Shown: one piece after another, positions 9,576-22,911 of the stretch | Layout: each line of letters starts with the position of its first letter | Numbering within the stretch: the stretch's first letter is position 1 | DNA from: Sorghum bicolor | Taxonomy: Eukaryota; Streptophyta; Magnoliopsida; Poales; Poaceae | DNA length: 64,000 nucleotides | Assembly: GCF_000003195.3 (NCBI RefSeq) | Contig: NC_012878.2 | Coordinates: 16,361,262 to 16,425,261, forward strand | Reading direction: 5' to 3' | The notes under the pieces: model-generated | The model's database searches: none | What the model was told of the DNA's origin: nothing | Seen by the model: the letters and a program-made list of their open reading frames with translations, nothing else | Made by a program: the position numbers and the translations under genes

Positions 9576-12500
9576 ATGCATTGAAAAATTTTTATATGTG
9601 GAATACCCAGCCGTGAGATCTTGGCTCCGCCACAGCTCGAAGGACCCCGAATCTTCCACATTTTATAACCAACACAGGATCAACATGGAGTTACCACAAC
9701 ATTACAACATTTGTTACAAAAATAACTTACATCGGAGTGCGGAAGAAATATAACTTAATTTACAAAATATGATAAAGTATAAACTTAACTAAATTTCCAA
9801 AAGGGGTGTAGAGTAGCGGAAGCAACTTAGGTGAAGTTTCTACGGTAGAAGAGGTGGAAAAATCATGTCGCGCCCACCAACATGACCTCCATTAGCAGCA
9901 TAAGTCAGTATCTGCAATAGGGGTTAAAGAACCCTGAGTACAGGAGTACTCAACAAGACTTACCCGACAGAAAAGAGAAGGACATAGGAATGCAGGTTTA
10001 GGATAACAAGGATTGGCTGAGCAAGGAATCAAGTTGTTTTGCATAAAAGCTTACTAATAGTGGATCCTTACTTTCAAAGTTTTAGCCTTAAACATGCCAC
10101 CTCGAGAGGCGGACGAATTTGAGGACAGTCTATCTAAGTTGCTTTGCATAGACGAGTCCATGAATCACTAATCCCTATCTAGAGTGTTATTCTTCAGATG
10201 GCCATAGTTTCATGTCACTATGAGTCCGGGAATTGGGATCCGAACTCCATGAGACATTTCCACCTTCCCTGTTTCTTAATTTAGTTGCATGTTTAACTAC
10301 GATGAAGGTCGAAGGATTGAGTCTCCCAATAGGGGAGCAACGACGATTCAAACCGCTTAACAATCTAGCTGGAGTTCCTAACCACCCGACATATGTAGAA
10401 CTGAATCTTGCATATGTCAACCCAAATCTGGCTTTCCCAAGATCTGACCGGGTTCGCGGCACCCAAGAGCACAGTACTGCACTGTCTAGGCCATTTGCTA
10501 GGAGGGTACACGCTACTCTCACCATCGGTCCACACCTAGTGCGCGAGTAGCCGCTCTCGTCGAGGAATCACAAGACAGGGCTTACCAGGGCAAGTGGCCA
10601 GTACTATAAGTCTCAACCCAGTAGGCCATCAACAGACTGGTCCTTAACCGACACAGTTGGGGACACTACTTTAAGACTCCATTCTTAAAGCAAGTCCGCC
10701 GACCGGTAAGTTGAAACATTATTAACCATAAAAGTATTCCACAACAACCCTTCAAACTTTCTTATTTGAAAACCTATCTAATAAGCAGGTCTAAGCATCA
10801 CTACGCAGTTTGAAATAAAACAGGTGCCAAGGACAAGATAACAAATATCAAGGTGGTAAATGCAACAAGTAGGTTAAACCCAATTCCTGACTATGTAATA
10901 CAGCATTTTGATTCATAAATGATAGAAGGTTTAAAACATTCAAGGATGGGTTAATGCATCCGGGGCTTGCCTTGGTTGCAGAGAAGCTTAGTTCCACAAA
11001 GAGACCACAGAAGTTAGATTTGGCGTCAAATCCATGGTTGGACGACACCAACACCATAGATGGATGATCTTAGTTCACATCGCTAGTCGACGACACCTTT
11101 CCGAAGATTGATCAACACCAACCGCTTCATACTTGTTCAACACGAACCTTCTCACTCTCGTATGCACTATACGTAAAGAATGATGCTTTGCTTAATATGA
11201 TGAAATGTATGCTATGATGTATGATGAAATGCATACAAGGTTAACATCAAGGAAGTCTTAAGCACCTAAACCATGCTATCATCATTTAAGTAAAGGCTAG
11301 CTAAAACAATCAGCTCTATTTGCACACATAACCAGGACAGCAGCATATACGCAAATTCATTCAACCATAATTAGAGATCCAAGCATTCAATAAAGGTGAT
11401 ATTAGACTTTCTGAAAAGCTTAGATAATTATCTAGGACCTGGTTATTATCTTCAAGAACTGATTCTATAGATAAAATGGATCAGAATCAGACATTAAGCT
11501 TTAAACATCTATAACCAGAGTTCTAGATCACCAAAAGTCATGATCCATAATATTTTGGAAAGCTTATGAAAATTGCTACAATTTATCTTTCATCATCAAA
11601 GCATGATTCACAAGTTTGGCAGGTCAAAATTGCACAACTACAGAAACTGATTCAGGATTTGACAAAGAGGAACCATTTCTGAAACTTAAAATTAAACAGG
11701 CATAACTCAGAAACTATAGGGCCACATGCCACCAAAATTTAACACCAGCTAGATGAATGAATTATATACCACTTTATTAGAGACAAGTTTCATATCCAAC
11801 ATTATTTACCTAGAGCAATTCATATTGCTCCAGAAACTGTCGAGAAACCACACACAATTGAATTATAGAGAAATAACGTTTCATTTATGTTCCAAACTTG
11901 AACCTGGGAAAAACCCAGCTTACGTACAGTTGAAATACATCAAAGAGATACTAGAAAACATCCTGGTCATCCGTAAATAAATTCCTTTCATGTCTTTATT
12001 AATTTATTTAGATAAATAGACAAAGTAATAACCATATATCAAATGTACACAGTAAATTCTGAGAAAACTACAGCAGCTCATATATGATATCCAAGGTCTA
12101 CTGTACAAAGTTTATGCCGTTTGGATAAGTATAGCAATTTGCATGAAAACGATAAATTGCCATCACAAGGAAGCATGTAAGAGCAAGATAAATAAGAAAC
12201 TCAATATTTTGTACAAACACGTAGCTAAATTATGTATCAATATGATATAACAACCTCATATAAAGGTAGAGGAACCATATTTTACATTTATTCATTTTTT
12301 TAATTATAAACTATTTAATAAGCACTAACTAAGATAAAAATCAATAACTTAATCATAGGTCATCTAATGAATATTAAATTGTTACTGCAGCACACCCATA
12401 AGATCATGAGCACACCATACAAATTCCAGGTTAAAAGGAGCTTCACAACATGAGATATGAATTTCTCCCTTTTAAGCGTAATTAAAAGACATAAATTATA

Positions 12501-14040
12501 ACTAATTATTTTACTACACAACATGGCCAGTTTCATATTTTTAAAAACTAGACATCTCAAGGAGCACAACTAAATTTGGTTCACCAAAATTGGAGTTATC
12601 AAAATCAGATATGAATTTTCAAAGATTCAACAAAACATCTACAAATAAGTCCTTATAGCACTATTCACCTGAGTCACGATCTGTGCAGTTAGGCCCCGGG
12701 GAAACTTCGAATTGTCTCGCGAAGTCCCTGGTCGCGAATCCAGAGCAGAGGATGTCGGAGAGAACCTGATTTCCAGCCGGTGGACGCTTGTTAGCAGCGA
12801 GGGAAAGCATTGGGAGCATCCTGAGGCTCGTGCGCTCGCGCTGGTGTCGTCGGCTTTTGTGGAGAAGGTCTGTGGCCTCCTGGCCACGTGCGCAGGCGGT
12901 CATGGCGGGCATGGCCATCTGCTGCGACGCGACTGACGAGCACGGCCAACTCTGGTGACGCGAGTTGCTGCAAATAGGTCAAAGAGAAGCACAAAGGCAA
13001 GGCAAGACTGCATTCGCGAGCAAAAGGATGATGGTGGGCTGGTGGCGGCGAATTTCTCAGTAGGAGAAGATAGCCCGCGACGAGCAGGAAAGGGAGGAAA
13101 TGGTGGCAACAGCGTTCTGGTGGTGCAAAGGAATGGATGAGGATGCCCCTAGCTTCGCCACTTCACGCTGACCATCATCAAGCATGCAGCTGTGTGACCA
13201 GTATGCCAAAGACAGCCAGGACGCGCGGTGGAGGTGGCTGGCGGTGGCCGATTGGTTAGGATACTGTAGCAGTTCTTATCCCCTCTCTTCAATTCCAAAA
13301 TTATTCCCAAAATTTGAATACCACTCAAATTTCTGCCAAAACAACATTTGTTCAGAATTTTGAACTATACCAATCATATTTAATGACCCAAAGCTAATTT
13401 TGAATGGAGAGGGACAAATTTGAGCCGAACAGTTTGAAATTCAAAATTTCAATTTGGGGGCAAAACTGGTTTGAATTGGGGCAGAATAGAAATTCCAAAA
13501 TTCCTTTTGAGTTTGCTGAATAACTTGAAAAACTCCCAGAATAAAAGTTGTTCATTTTCTGAGCTCTACAACTTTCATTTTGGTCACCTTTCAAGATTCC
13601 AAATAGATTTTGAACTAGGGATTTAAATCGAAAAGGGGGCAATTGCTGGAAATCTGTATTTTCAAAATTACTTTGAATTTTGTATTGAAACTTCAAAAGC
13701 TCAAAACACCAGAGTTGTGCATCTTGACAAGACCTACAACTTTTCTTTTGAACTCGTCCCCAAATTTTGTTTAGTTTTTAAGTTGCACAGAAAGGGGTAA
13801 AATCTATGGTTAAAACTAGGGTTTTTCTTAGATATTTCCTTATAACCCTCCATAACTAAGGATTATACAACCATCACAAGCATCACTTCACAAGGTAAAC
13901 ATACTTTAATTTCCTAAGCATAGTCAACCAAAATAAACTTATTTTATGTTGATGCATCATGATGTGCTTAACAAATTTTTTTTGCAATGCTTATGATGAC
14001 ATGATCCAGTTTTAGTATTCGTAACATCAGAGATGTTACA
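9576..14040 (-). repeat. element H LTR (Tekay/Del-like), main part
   Basis: This is a long non-coding block organised like LTR F. It shares the order tacaacatt..., agtagcggaagc, accctgagtac and gacttaccc, and ends ATGTTACA. The next bases, GCTCTTCCCCCTTAAAT, are a Del-type polypurine tract on the minus strand, which makes this a 3' LTR. Minus-strand transcription is inferred. Short ORFs inside it have no recognisable product. It is interrupted by element A, so it continues at 124-302. Confidence 0.7.
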
Positions 14041-14057
14041 GCTCTTCCCCCTTAAAT
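14041..14057 (-). promoter_or_regulatory. polypurine tract remnant of element H
   Basis: The minus strand reads ATTTAAGGGGGAAGAGC directly before the LTR, matching the tract of element F. The internal region expected to follow is missing: plus-strand ORF-like sequence begins at once. Confidence 0.6.
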
Positions 14058-15153
14058 CGAGGTATGACGGGAAGCCTGAAGAGGATTCCTTTGATGAGGA
14101 AGACGAGGACGATGGTGATGATGATGACGAGGATGTTGAGGGGATGGCAGCATGCCTCGAGCGTCTCCTTCAACCTCCACCTCGGGCTAATATGTCATCC
14201 GTGCAAGAAGACGTCCCCGTGGAACCACGAGAGGAGAGGCAAAGAGGCCCCTCGTCGTGCGTGGAGTCTTCGCCTCGCCGCCCGCATGGTAGCATCCCTC
14301 CTACCCTTGCTCGAGACCAAACTGAGCCACCCCCTGCGTCTGCCTGAGGCTCCCACGCTCGGGCATGGAACCAAGACTTCTGCGCTAGGGCCTCGAACTT
14401 GAGGCCGTGCCGCCTTGGAGGGTCGGATCACGGCTTCCTCGAGTTAGGAGGAGGCGCGCAGGGAGAGCTCAAGCCCTGAGGGGCGCCGGGGGGCACGAAC
14501 GAGGCCGGCATCCAACATCAGCTCGGGATTTCCACAAGGCCGAATGTGTGGTGGTTCATCGAGGCCGCCCAGCAGATCCCGCGGCACTGGGAGGAAAATC
14601 GCTCTCCCTGTAGGGTAAGATTTCGAAGCCTGACTCCTTTCCTCTAATTTTGGGTTCTTACTTTGACGCACATGTGACCCACTTGTTTGCCTTAGGCTTA
14701 AGCGACCATTGGAGGAGGCACAACCTTCTTCTATGAAATAGCTCAAGCTGGGGGCGGGCACCAAGTCGCTAGGCAGTCTTGAGTGTATGATTATCTCTTC
14801 TACTCGTGCTTCAATTTGAACTGTATTTGTGCAGGATGTCTGGGCTTAAGGCGAGCCTGATGATTATTGTTCTGGCTGCAAGACCGTCCGACTCGAGGCC
14901 TCCTACTAGGAGTGGTGATGCTCCGTCGCAAGCACCAGAGGGTGGTGTTGTTCCTGGTGCCTCGATGCCCAATCCTTCCGCCTTGGGTCAAGTCGAGGTT
15001 CCTTACTCCCAGCGTCCATAAGGAGCCTCCGAGTCCCCAATGTTGGGAACAGAGGTTGCTCCTACCGATGTTGGTGGTGAGAAGATGGCGGGATCATTCC
15101 CGCAGGGTGAGCGGACCATGGTGGAAGACGTCGAGGCTCCTCGGACTGAGGGC
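14058..15153 (+). pseudogene. fragment of intron-bearing transposon ORF (G, left part)
   Basis: The plus strand shows coding-like stretches with plausible introns. One is an acidic run (residues DSFDEEDEDDGDDDDEDVEG at about 14085-14145). Another is a segment ending ENRSPCR before a GTAAGA donor at about 14615, and another follows a TTGTGCAG acceptor at about 14836. The composition resembles the later exons of antisense ORFs of Tat-lineage elements, such as the one in element E. I cannot name a domain. It stops where LTR F begins. Confidence 0.4.
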
Positions 15154-18100
15154 TGTAACAGAACCGACCAAACTATAAGAGATTAAGCCTAACGGAGACC
15201 ATTTGCATAGTCAACCCATCAGGCTTAAGCCCATATAATCCCGGTAATCCGTGAAATCTCAAAGGATTTCAAACCACACATCACACAACAGCCAAGATCA
15301 TAATAAGTTTAGCGGTCGCCATCCACAAATACATCCAGATTACAACATTCATAAAATACATCGGAGTTCTTAAAATTATTACAAACCAAGTTCTTCAAGT
15401 AGCGGAAGCTTCATAGTTCAAAAATACAACACACACATTTAGTCTGATACAGTGCCATAGTTCGGTCATTCCCCCAAAAGCAAAAGAGAAGACGGAGTGA
15501 CCATCGCCCTTGGTCTAGTCATCACCCATGGCTGGGTACAGACAGAGGATGCAATAACCATAGTACATTTGACCATCTGCAAAACAACATGGGAGTAGAA
15601 CCCTGAGTACGAGAAGGTACTCAGCTAGACTTACCCGTCATAAACTTTAAAAATAAAGACTCTTCAAGGATCATGAAGGCTATATAGTGGGGTAGCTGAC
15701 AACCATTTTTGCAAAACCGCAGGATTTTACTATCATAACCTACATAAATCTTTATTCTTTTAATTTGCTCAAGTTGAAAGTGTCATTACCTATTATCTAG
15801 GTTTGCACCTGCACTATTACAAGCAAGTATAGGGATATGATAGCACTTCATCATAGCATTCATAAACCCTTCCATTTTAACTCAAGTGTTCCATAGTCCT
15901 TACTACGAGGACGAAGCTCATGTCAAGTGCTCACTATCCAGGAGCGATGGCGATTCGAATCGATTTCTAACCAGCTGGCGAGGTATTCCCCACACAAACC
16001 ACACTCACGGATCAAGTGAGCTACAGATCACCGTATTACACTATCCAGGACCAATTCGCGGGTTCGGCAGGCACCGCCAGTACCCGAGGACCGTTCCGGC
16101 GACCGAGGTATCCAAGGTATACCAAGGTTGCGCGCCGCGCCCTCGTCGTTCTCCTCAACCATCACCAATACAGCGCATGGCGGCTCGATTCCCGGCCCGG
16201 ATAGTGTTCAGGCTTCGCGGTCGGAACGACTTATCCTTCCAGCTAAGTGTGGGGCATGCGTTCAACATGACAAGAGGGCCGTCAACGACCGGTCCTTAAT
16301 CGACACAGGTAGGGGCACTATGGTCAACCCACCATAAGACCCTGCCCGGTCTCCAATTCCATTCCACACTTGGTTATTCTTTTCCCAAAGCAACCACTGC
16401 TTACCCAAGCAGGTATCCACCTATATCTCGCAGGTGACAGGGGATCACCCGACTTCTACCGGACTAAGCAAGCTAAGCATAGACTCCGTGCTTATCTACA
16501 TAGGACAAGGTAGGTAAACGAGTAGGGATAACAAGGAGTACATATGCATCAACGGTATCAAGCAATTCCTATCACTTAAATGCAGTATAGTAGAACAGCA
16601 TAGTATATCCTGTAAGTTAGCGAGAATAGGGAGACTTAGAATGCTCCGGGGCTTGCCTTTCTCAAACGTGCTGGGTCGGTGATCCGGACACTCCTGGAGT
16701 TCCTCTCCGGGTTCCTGTGCTTCTGGAGGTTCCTGCTCCTGAATCTCCTCTGGCTCCTCGGGTCCCACCTTGTTCTCCTGCGAGCCTGTATGATGCATGT
16801 GTGCTCATGAGTGGAGTGCGAGATGCCCGAGTGGATGCTTGCAGGAGAAGGTACCAAATGATCATGACATGATGCATAGGTGATTCACTGGGTCATGCTC
16901 GTTACAAGGTAGTCAACATCATCCAAGAGTAAGCAATTGGATCAAACATCTAGTGCATTCTCTTCTACAATTATTTTTCAAGTGTGACCAGCAACCCACA
17001 AGTTGCTTCAAAGATACACCAAACCCAATCTTATTCTATTTAACCTATACATAACAATTCATAATTTTCTTTATTCATTTCTAGGCCATCCAAAATTTGT
17101 ATGCAGTTCTGTTCATCAATAAATTCCATAAAAATTACAGGAGACTACCAGTCAAGCATAAAGTCTACTGCAAATTTTTCATAATTGTTGGATACTTATT
17201 TTGAGCCACAAAAATCACAAGATTAATTAATAAGATAAGTATAATTACTCCACTGTGATATAAGTGTCAAACAACAGCTTTCATATTTTTACAGTTTGTC
17301 TAATATCATCAGAAACACCCACAAAATTTTCCAGATTAATTGCATGATCCAAAATTTTATTAAAAATCATAAACCACGGCCATGCAAGCATTTAAATTAC
17401 CATAAATTCATTTATACACCAAATAATGTGTAGCAATATTTTCCCAGTGAGTTAACATACATGCAGAGCCAACAAATCAAGTTTCACATTTTTCTAAACC
17501 ATATTTTAATTACTATGCATTTCCAAGTTTAGCAAAAACATGGATTGAATATTTTCATACAGAAAAGTTACTCAAACATGACATGCAATTACATCAAACT
17601 GTAGATCTGGAAATATAGAACACACCAAAATTTATTTCATCAAATTTGGAGTCGTAGAACTCAAGATATGAATTTTACAAGTTTTGAATCGATTTCTGGA
17701 AAAAATTTATTCAAGAAAACCGACGAAAAAGGCTAAACACACCCAGATCTACACCCACCGGGGTCCCCCTGTGAGTGACAGTGGGCCTCTGGCCCCACTG
17801 TTCAGCGAGACCGAGAGGGAGCTCACCTCCGACGAGCAGATCTCGCCGGCGGTGAGGTTCCCGGCCACGGGGTGAGCACCATCGTGCTCCCCGCAGCGAG
17901 GTGCACCCAGCGGTACCCTCGGATTGACCGGAGGATGGCCGGAGCACCTCCGACGAGCGTGCATGGCGGCACGGCCGCGCTGCTCGCCGTGGCCAGGCCG
18001 CTCCGGCGCGGTAGAGCGTGCGCAAACGGCTCTCCGAGCTTCCTCACCACCCTACCGACCTAGCGCAACCAAAAACCAGCGAAAAGAGGCAGGGAAACGC

Positions 18101-19071
18101 AAGATCCGTCGCGGCGGTGTACTCCAGCGAGCTCGGGGTAACTCCGGCGAGCTATTCACGGCGCTCGATGGACTCTCACCTTGGTAGAACTCTCGCACAA
18201 GCTTACCCTAACGATGGCGAAGGCGTTGGTGGCTTCGGTGTCGAGTTTTGGCCACCGGAGTGGCCGGCGGTGAGCAGCGGAGCTGCTCCGGCGATGGCGC
18301 TGCGGCGGAGTTCTACGGCTCGGTTGCGCTCGCGAGCGGAGGGAGGAAGGAGAAGGGCGCGGGCGACACGATGGAGGGAATGGCCTGGGAGCCCGAGCCG
18401 GCGTCCCGACCAGGGGGGGTTGGAGGCCGGCCGCGGCGCGCTCCTCGCCGGCGTACGGCCGCCACGTGGCCGATGCTGGCTGGGACGAGGTGCGTCCGCA
18501 CGCGCGGGAGAGAGGGGGAGGGGGAAGCAGGCCGGGCCGCTCGCTGGGCCGAAAGGGAGGCGGGGTTGGCCCAGCAGCGCCTGCCCCTTTTCTATTTTTT
18601 TTTGAATTTCTTTTCTCAAATTCTTTTCTAAATTTATTTGGACTAATTTAAAATCATTTTCACCTCTTGCCCCCAAAAGCAAAGTTGTTCCAAAACAAAA
18701 ACCCTACAACTTTGTTTTAATAAGCAAGACCAAATTCCAAATAGAATTTGAATTACAAATTAAAACTAGTTCTAGGTTTCCAAATAAATTCATTTTGGAG
18801 ATTTTTGTATAAATTCCATTTCTCAAATTCTATAGCTCCAAAAATTGCACAAAAATATTCTTAATTCTTCTTACACATAAATCACCCTAGTTTGAATATT
18901 TCACATTTTTAGAAGCAAGCATCATATTTTTAGCATAATTAAAACACATGAAATAAAACACATAAAATCATGTTTTGAGATGAATGACATGCTCATGATG
19001 CTTTGCTTGATGAGAATGCTTATGCATGTTATTATAGGGCTAAATGCATGCTTAACACCTAGGGTGTTACA
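15154..19071 (-). repeat. element F 3' LTR
   Basis: 3918-bp LTR from TGTAACAG to GTGTTACA. It includes a GC-rich segment at about 17750-18560 whose many short ORFs on both strands (for example 18018-18605) show no domain and look spurious. Confidence 0.95.
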
Positions 19072-19083
19072 GCTCTTCCCCCC
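19072..19083 (-). promoter_or_regulatory. polypurine tract of element F
   Basis: The minus strand reads GGGGGGAAGAGC immediately before TGTAACACC. The TAA of pol (19084-19086) abuts it, so coding sequence runs up to the tract. Confidence 0.85.
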
Positions 19084-19089
19084 TTAGGG

Positions 19090-19108
19090 AAATCTCGTCC
19101 CGAGATTT
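19090..19108 (-). promoter_or_regulatory. PPT-proximal hairpin, element F
   Basis: AAATCTCGGGACGAGATTT forms a perfect 8-bp stem with a GGA loop. It overlaps the last codons of pol (NLGTRFP), 4 nt before the stop. Its core is shared with elements A, B and D. Confidence 0.65.
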
Positions 19109-22100
19109 TGGGTTACTAACCATTTCTTATGAAATTTTGGATAAACTGTTTTTAGATAATCCTCAGTTTCCCAGGTGGTATCCCTATCGTCATGATGACT
19201 CCACACCACCTTGTATGTTCTGACAATTCTGTTTCGGGTTACCCGTTCCTTGGTATCCACAATTCCCACTGGCTGCTCCTTATACTCTAAGTCTGCTTTT
19301 ATTTTGATCCCTCGAGGTTCAATTCTTTGCTCAGGTACTTTCAAACATTTCCACAGTTGCGACACATGGAAGACCGGAAAGATCGAGCTCAACTCTTCAG
19401 GTAACTGAATCTTGTAGACCACGGGACCTTTCCTCTCCAGTATTTGGTACGGTCCCACATATCTGGGTGCAAGCTTGCTTCGAACTCGGAAACGTTGAAC
19501 TTTCTTCATTGGCGTAACCTTGAGGTACACATAGTCACCTACTTTGAATTCAAGTGGCCTTCTCCTCTTATCAGCATAACTCTTTTGTCGTGATTGTGCC
19601 GCTTGCATATGTTGCTGTATGATTTGCACCTTCTTCTCGGCCTCATTCACGAAGTCGATACCATAGTATCTTCTTTCACCAGGTTCAACCCAATTTAACG
19701 GAGTTCTACACCTCTGACCATACAAAGCTTCGAACGGGGCCATCTTGATGCTCTCTTGATAACTGTTATTGTAGGAGAATTCAGCCAGAGGTAACCATGA
19801 TTCCCATGATCCCTTGGACGATAGCACACAGGCCCTCAGCATATCTTCTAACACTTGATTTAACCTCTACGTTTGACCTGAGGTCTGAGGATGGTACGCC
19901 GTGCTTCTTATCAGACTGGTCCCCAAACTCTTATTCATGCGCTCCCAAAAGTGAGCGGTGAACTGTGGTCCTCTATCTGATATGATGGTCTTGGGAATAC
20001 CATGCAACTTGACAATCTCAGCCATATATATATCGGCATACTCGGGAGGTCTGTATGTGTTCTTAAGTGGAATGAAATGAGCCGACTTGGTTAATCGATC
20101 TATGATTACCCAAATCGAGTCATTCCCCTTCCTCGTGGTCGGTAAACCTGTGATAAAGTCCATACTGACCTCTTCCTATTTCCACTCTGGAACTGATAAC
20201 GGTTGCAACAGACATGCAGGTTTCATATGGATGGCCTTAACTCTGCAACACGTGTCACAACGGGCCACATATGCGGCTATTTCTTTCTTCATCTTGGTCC
20301 ACCAAAAGTGGGGTCTTAGGTCTTGATACATTTCACTACAGCCAGGATGAATAGAAAGCTTGGAGAGATGGGCTTCATCCATGATGCGATTCTTCAATTC
20401 CCGATCCTTCGGGACTACTAACCGATGTTGAAACCACAGTACCCCTTTCTCATCAACTCGAAACTGAGTTTTTGGGTCGTCTTTGATCCTCTCTTTGATG
20501 TGGAATATACCTTTGTCTGCCTTCTGACCTTCAATGACTTGACTCTTGAGTGAACAACTGAGTTGTATGTGACATAAGACCTCAGGATGCATGAGATTGA
20601 ACCCATCTTCAAACAACGGTTGAACCACTTGATAGTGCAGTTTACGACTCAACGCATCTGCTACCACATTAGCTTTGCCTGGATGATAATGGACTTCCAG
20701 ATCATAGTCCTTGATTAACTCTAACCACCGTCGTTGCCTCATATTCAGCTCGGATTGAGTGAAGATGTACTTCAAACTCTTATGATCGGTATAAACGTGA
20801 CATTTATTTCCCAGTAAATAGTGTCTCCAAATCTTCAAAGCATGTACCACTGCTGCTAACTCGAGGTCGTGAGTGGGGTAGTTGACTTCGTGCTTTCTCA
20901 ACTGTCGGGAAGCATAAGCTATCACCCTGCCATCTTGCATCAACACACACCCCAGGCCACTCTTCGATGCGTCACAAAACACATCAAAAGGCTTCTCTAT
21001 ATTGGGTTGTGCTAGAATGGGAGCAGCGGTTAGCAACTTTCGCAAGGTGCGGAAGGCTAACTCACACCCCTCTGTCCAGACAAACTTATGATCCTTTTGT
21101 AGCAAACTTGTCATTGGCTTAGCAATCTTGCAGAAGTCAGGTATGAATCGACGATAATACCCAGCCAGACCAAGAAAACTTCTAACTTCCGAGACAGAAG
21201 TTGGTGCCTTCCAGTCCATGACTTCCTGCACTTTTGACGGATCCACAGCAATCCCTTCTTCAGACAGAATGTGCCCTAGGAAAGGAACTTTCTTCAACCA
21301 GAACTCACACTTGCTGAACTTGGCATATAACTGATGCTCTCGTAATCGTGTTAACACGGTTTTTAGATGCTCAGCATGGTCTTGCTCATTTTCTGAATAA
21401 ACCAGGATATCATCGATAAACACCACAACAAACTTATCCAATTTTGGCATAAAGACTGAATTCATCAGATACATAAAGTATGCAGGAGCATTTGTCAACC
21501 CAAAGGACATGACAAGGTACTCATACAACCCATATCTGGTGGAAAAAGCAGTCTTCGGGATATCTTGCGGACGAATCTTGATTTGATGATACCCAGACCT
21601 CAAATCTATCTTGGAAAACACTTTTGCCTTGGACAACTGATCAAACAGGATATCGATCCTTGGCAAGGGATACTTATTCTTGATTGTCACTGCATTGAGT
21701 GGACGATAGTCCACGCACATGCGCAACAATTGATCCTTCTTTTTCACAAACAAAGCTGGACAACCCCATTCTGACGAACTTGGCCGGATGAATCCTTTAT
21801 CCAGCAACTCCTTTAGTTGATTTTTCAACTCGGTGAGTTCGTTAGGTGGCATCCGGTACGGCCTTCTAGATATTGGTGCTGTACCTGGTATCAACTCGAT
21901 TGCAAACTCTACCTCCCTATCTGGGGGAAGTCCTGGTAATTCCTCGGGAAAAACATCAGGGAACTCACAGACTACTGGGATCTGTGGTAAGGGAACCACA
22001 TGTGTAGCACAAGAGATGCTAGCAAAGTCAAGACGACGGGGCAGAGGTACTTTAAAAGAGCTGTTGCCCTGTGGTTCTCTGAGGGATAACATCCTTTTCC

Positions 22101-22906
22101 CAGTATCTATGACGGCATCCCATTCCTTCATCCAGTTCATGCCCATGATAACATCCAGAACTAACCCAGGCATGACCACTAGATTTACCCGAAAAACTCG
22201 GTCACTTATATCCAGGGTTGCCCCTCGAACCACTCTATTGGTCAACACATCTGCCCGTGCTGAGCTGATGCGGTAGCCATAACCCAGATCTGTAACCGGT
22301 TGACTATGCTTTTGTACAAATGCTTGGCTCATGAATGAATGCGATGATCCAGAATCAAACAAAACAACTGCAAGATGTTGGTCGACAGAGAACATACCAG
22401 CTGTTACCGGTTCTCCTTCCGGGATCTCCTCGATCGAGGTATGGTGCACACGAGCTGGATAGGTTGGCTGCTGCCTCTTGGGGTAGGGACATTCCTTAGC
22501 AAAGTGCCCCATCTTGTGGCAGTTATAGCATGGACCTTTGGGCGCATTATTGACGGCAGGTGCTGCAGCTTGAATTGCCTTTGGCTTGGCAGGGGCTATT
22601 GCCACCTTGTACGGCTTCTGCTGTGTTGGATGCCTAGTGTTCCTTCTCTGCGGCGGTCGGAACCTAGCACCTGGGGCAGGGGGACGATACTGCTGTCGCC
22701 CTGTCACGGGTGCCCTAGGCTAGGATGATCCGGCTTCAAAAGCCCTCTTTCGTGACTTGGATGCACTGTAGTTGTTATTATTGTTTTCCTGGGTTAGGCA
22801 GTCACTGATGTAGGCATTGAAGGTAGCCCTGGCTCCTGTACCCATGGTCTTCAGCATCTTTGGATTCAAGCCTCTCTGGAAACTAGCAATCTTCTTGGCC
22901 TCCGTG

Positions 22907-22911
22907 TTCAC
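22907..22911. repeat. target-site duplication of solo LTR C, left copy
   Basis: TTCAC, identical to 33911-33915. Removing one copy and the insert restores the reading frame of F gag. Confidence 0.95.

Larger units (their letters stand above)
19084..22911 (-). pseudogene. gag-pol: element F gag C-terminus and pol, three nonsense codons
   Basis: This is the downstream part of the polyprotein; gag starts at 34566 and the frame continues across insert C. From 22911: end of capsid, CCHC zinc knuckle ([14 protein letters not shown]), protease with DSGSS, RT with FIDD, RNase H ([11 protein letters not shown]), then integrase with its H-H-C-C cluster and core aspartates. A chromodomain follows (about EYKEQPVGIVDTKERV to YLKTVYPKF, near 19120-19280), which in chromoviruses reads histone methylation to guide integration. 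TAG stops lie at 22720-22722, 20176-20178 and 19867-19869. The last one occupies the position of the integrase catalytic glutamate. Confidence 0.92.

Noticed and set aside
14033..14347. Acidic ORF as a cellular gene
   Set aside because: It begins inside the H polypurine tract, has no promoter, and its style and neighbours match transposon ORFs.
18018..18605. Long GC-rich ORFs in the F LTR
   Set aside because: Overlapping ORFs on both strands in the same GC-rich stretch, no domains. The 5' LTR copy is broken by E with no sign of constraint.
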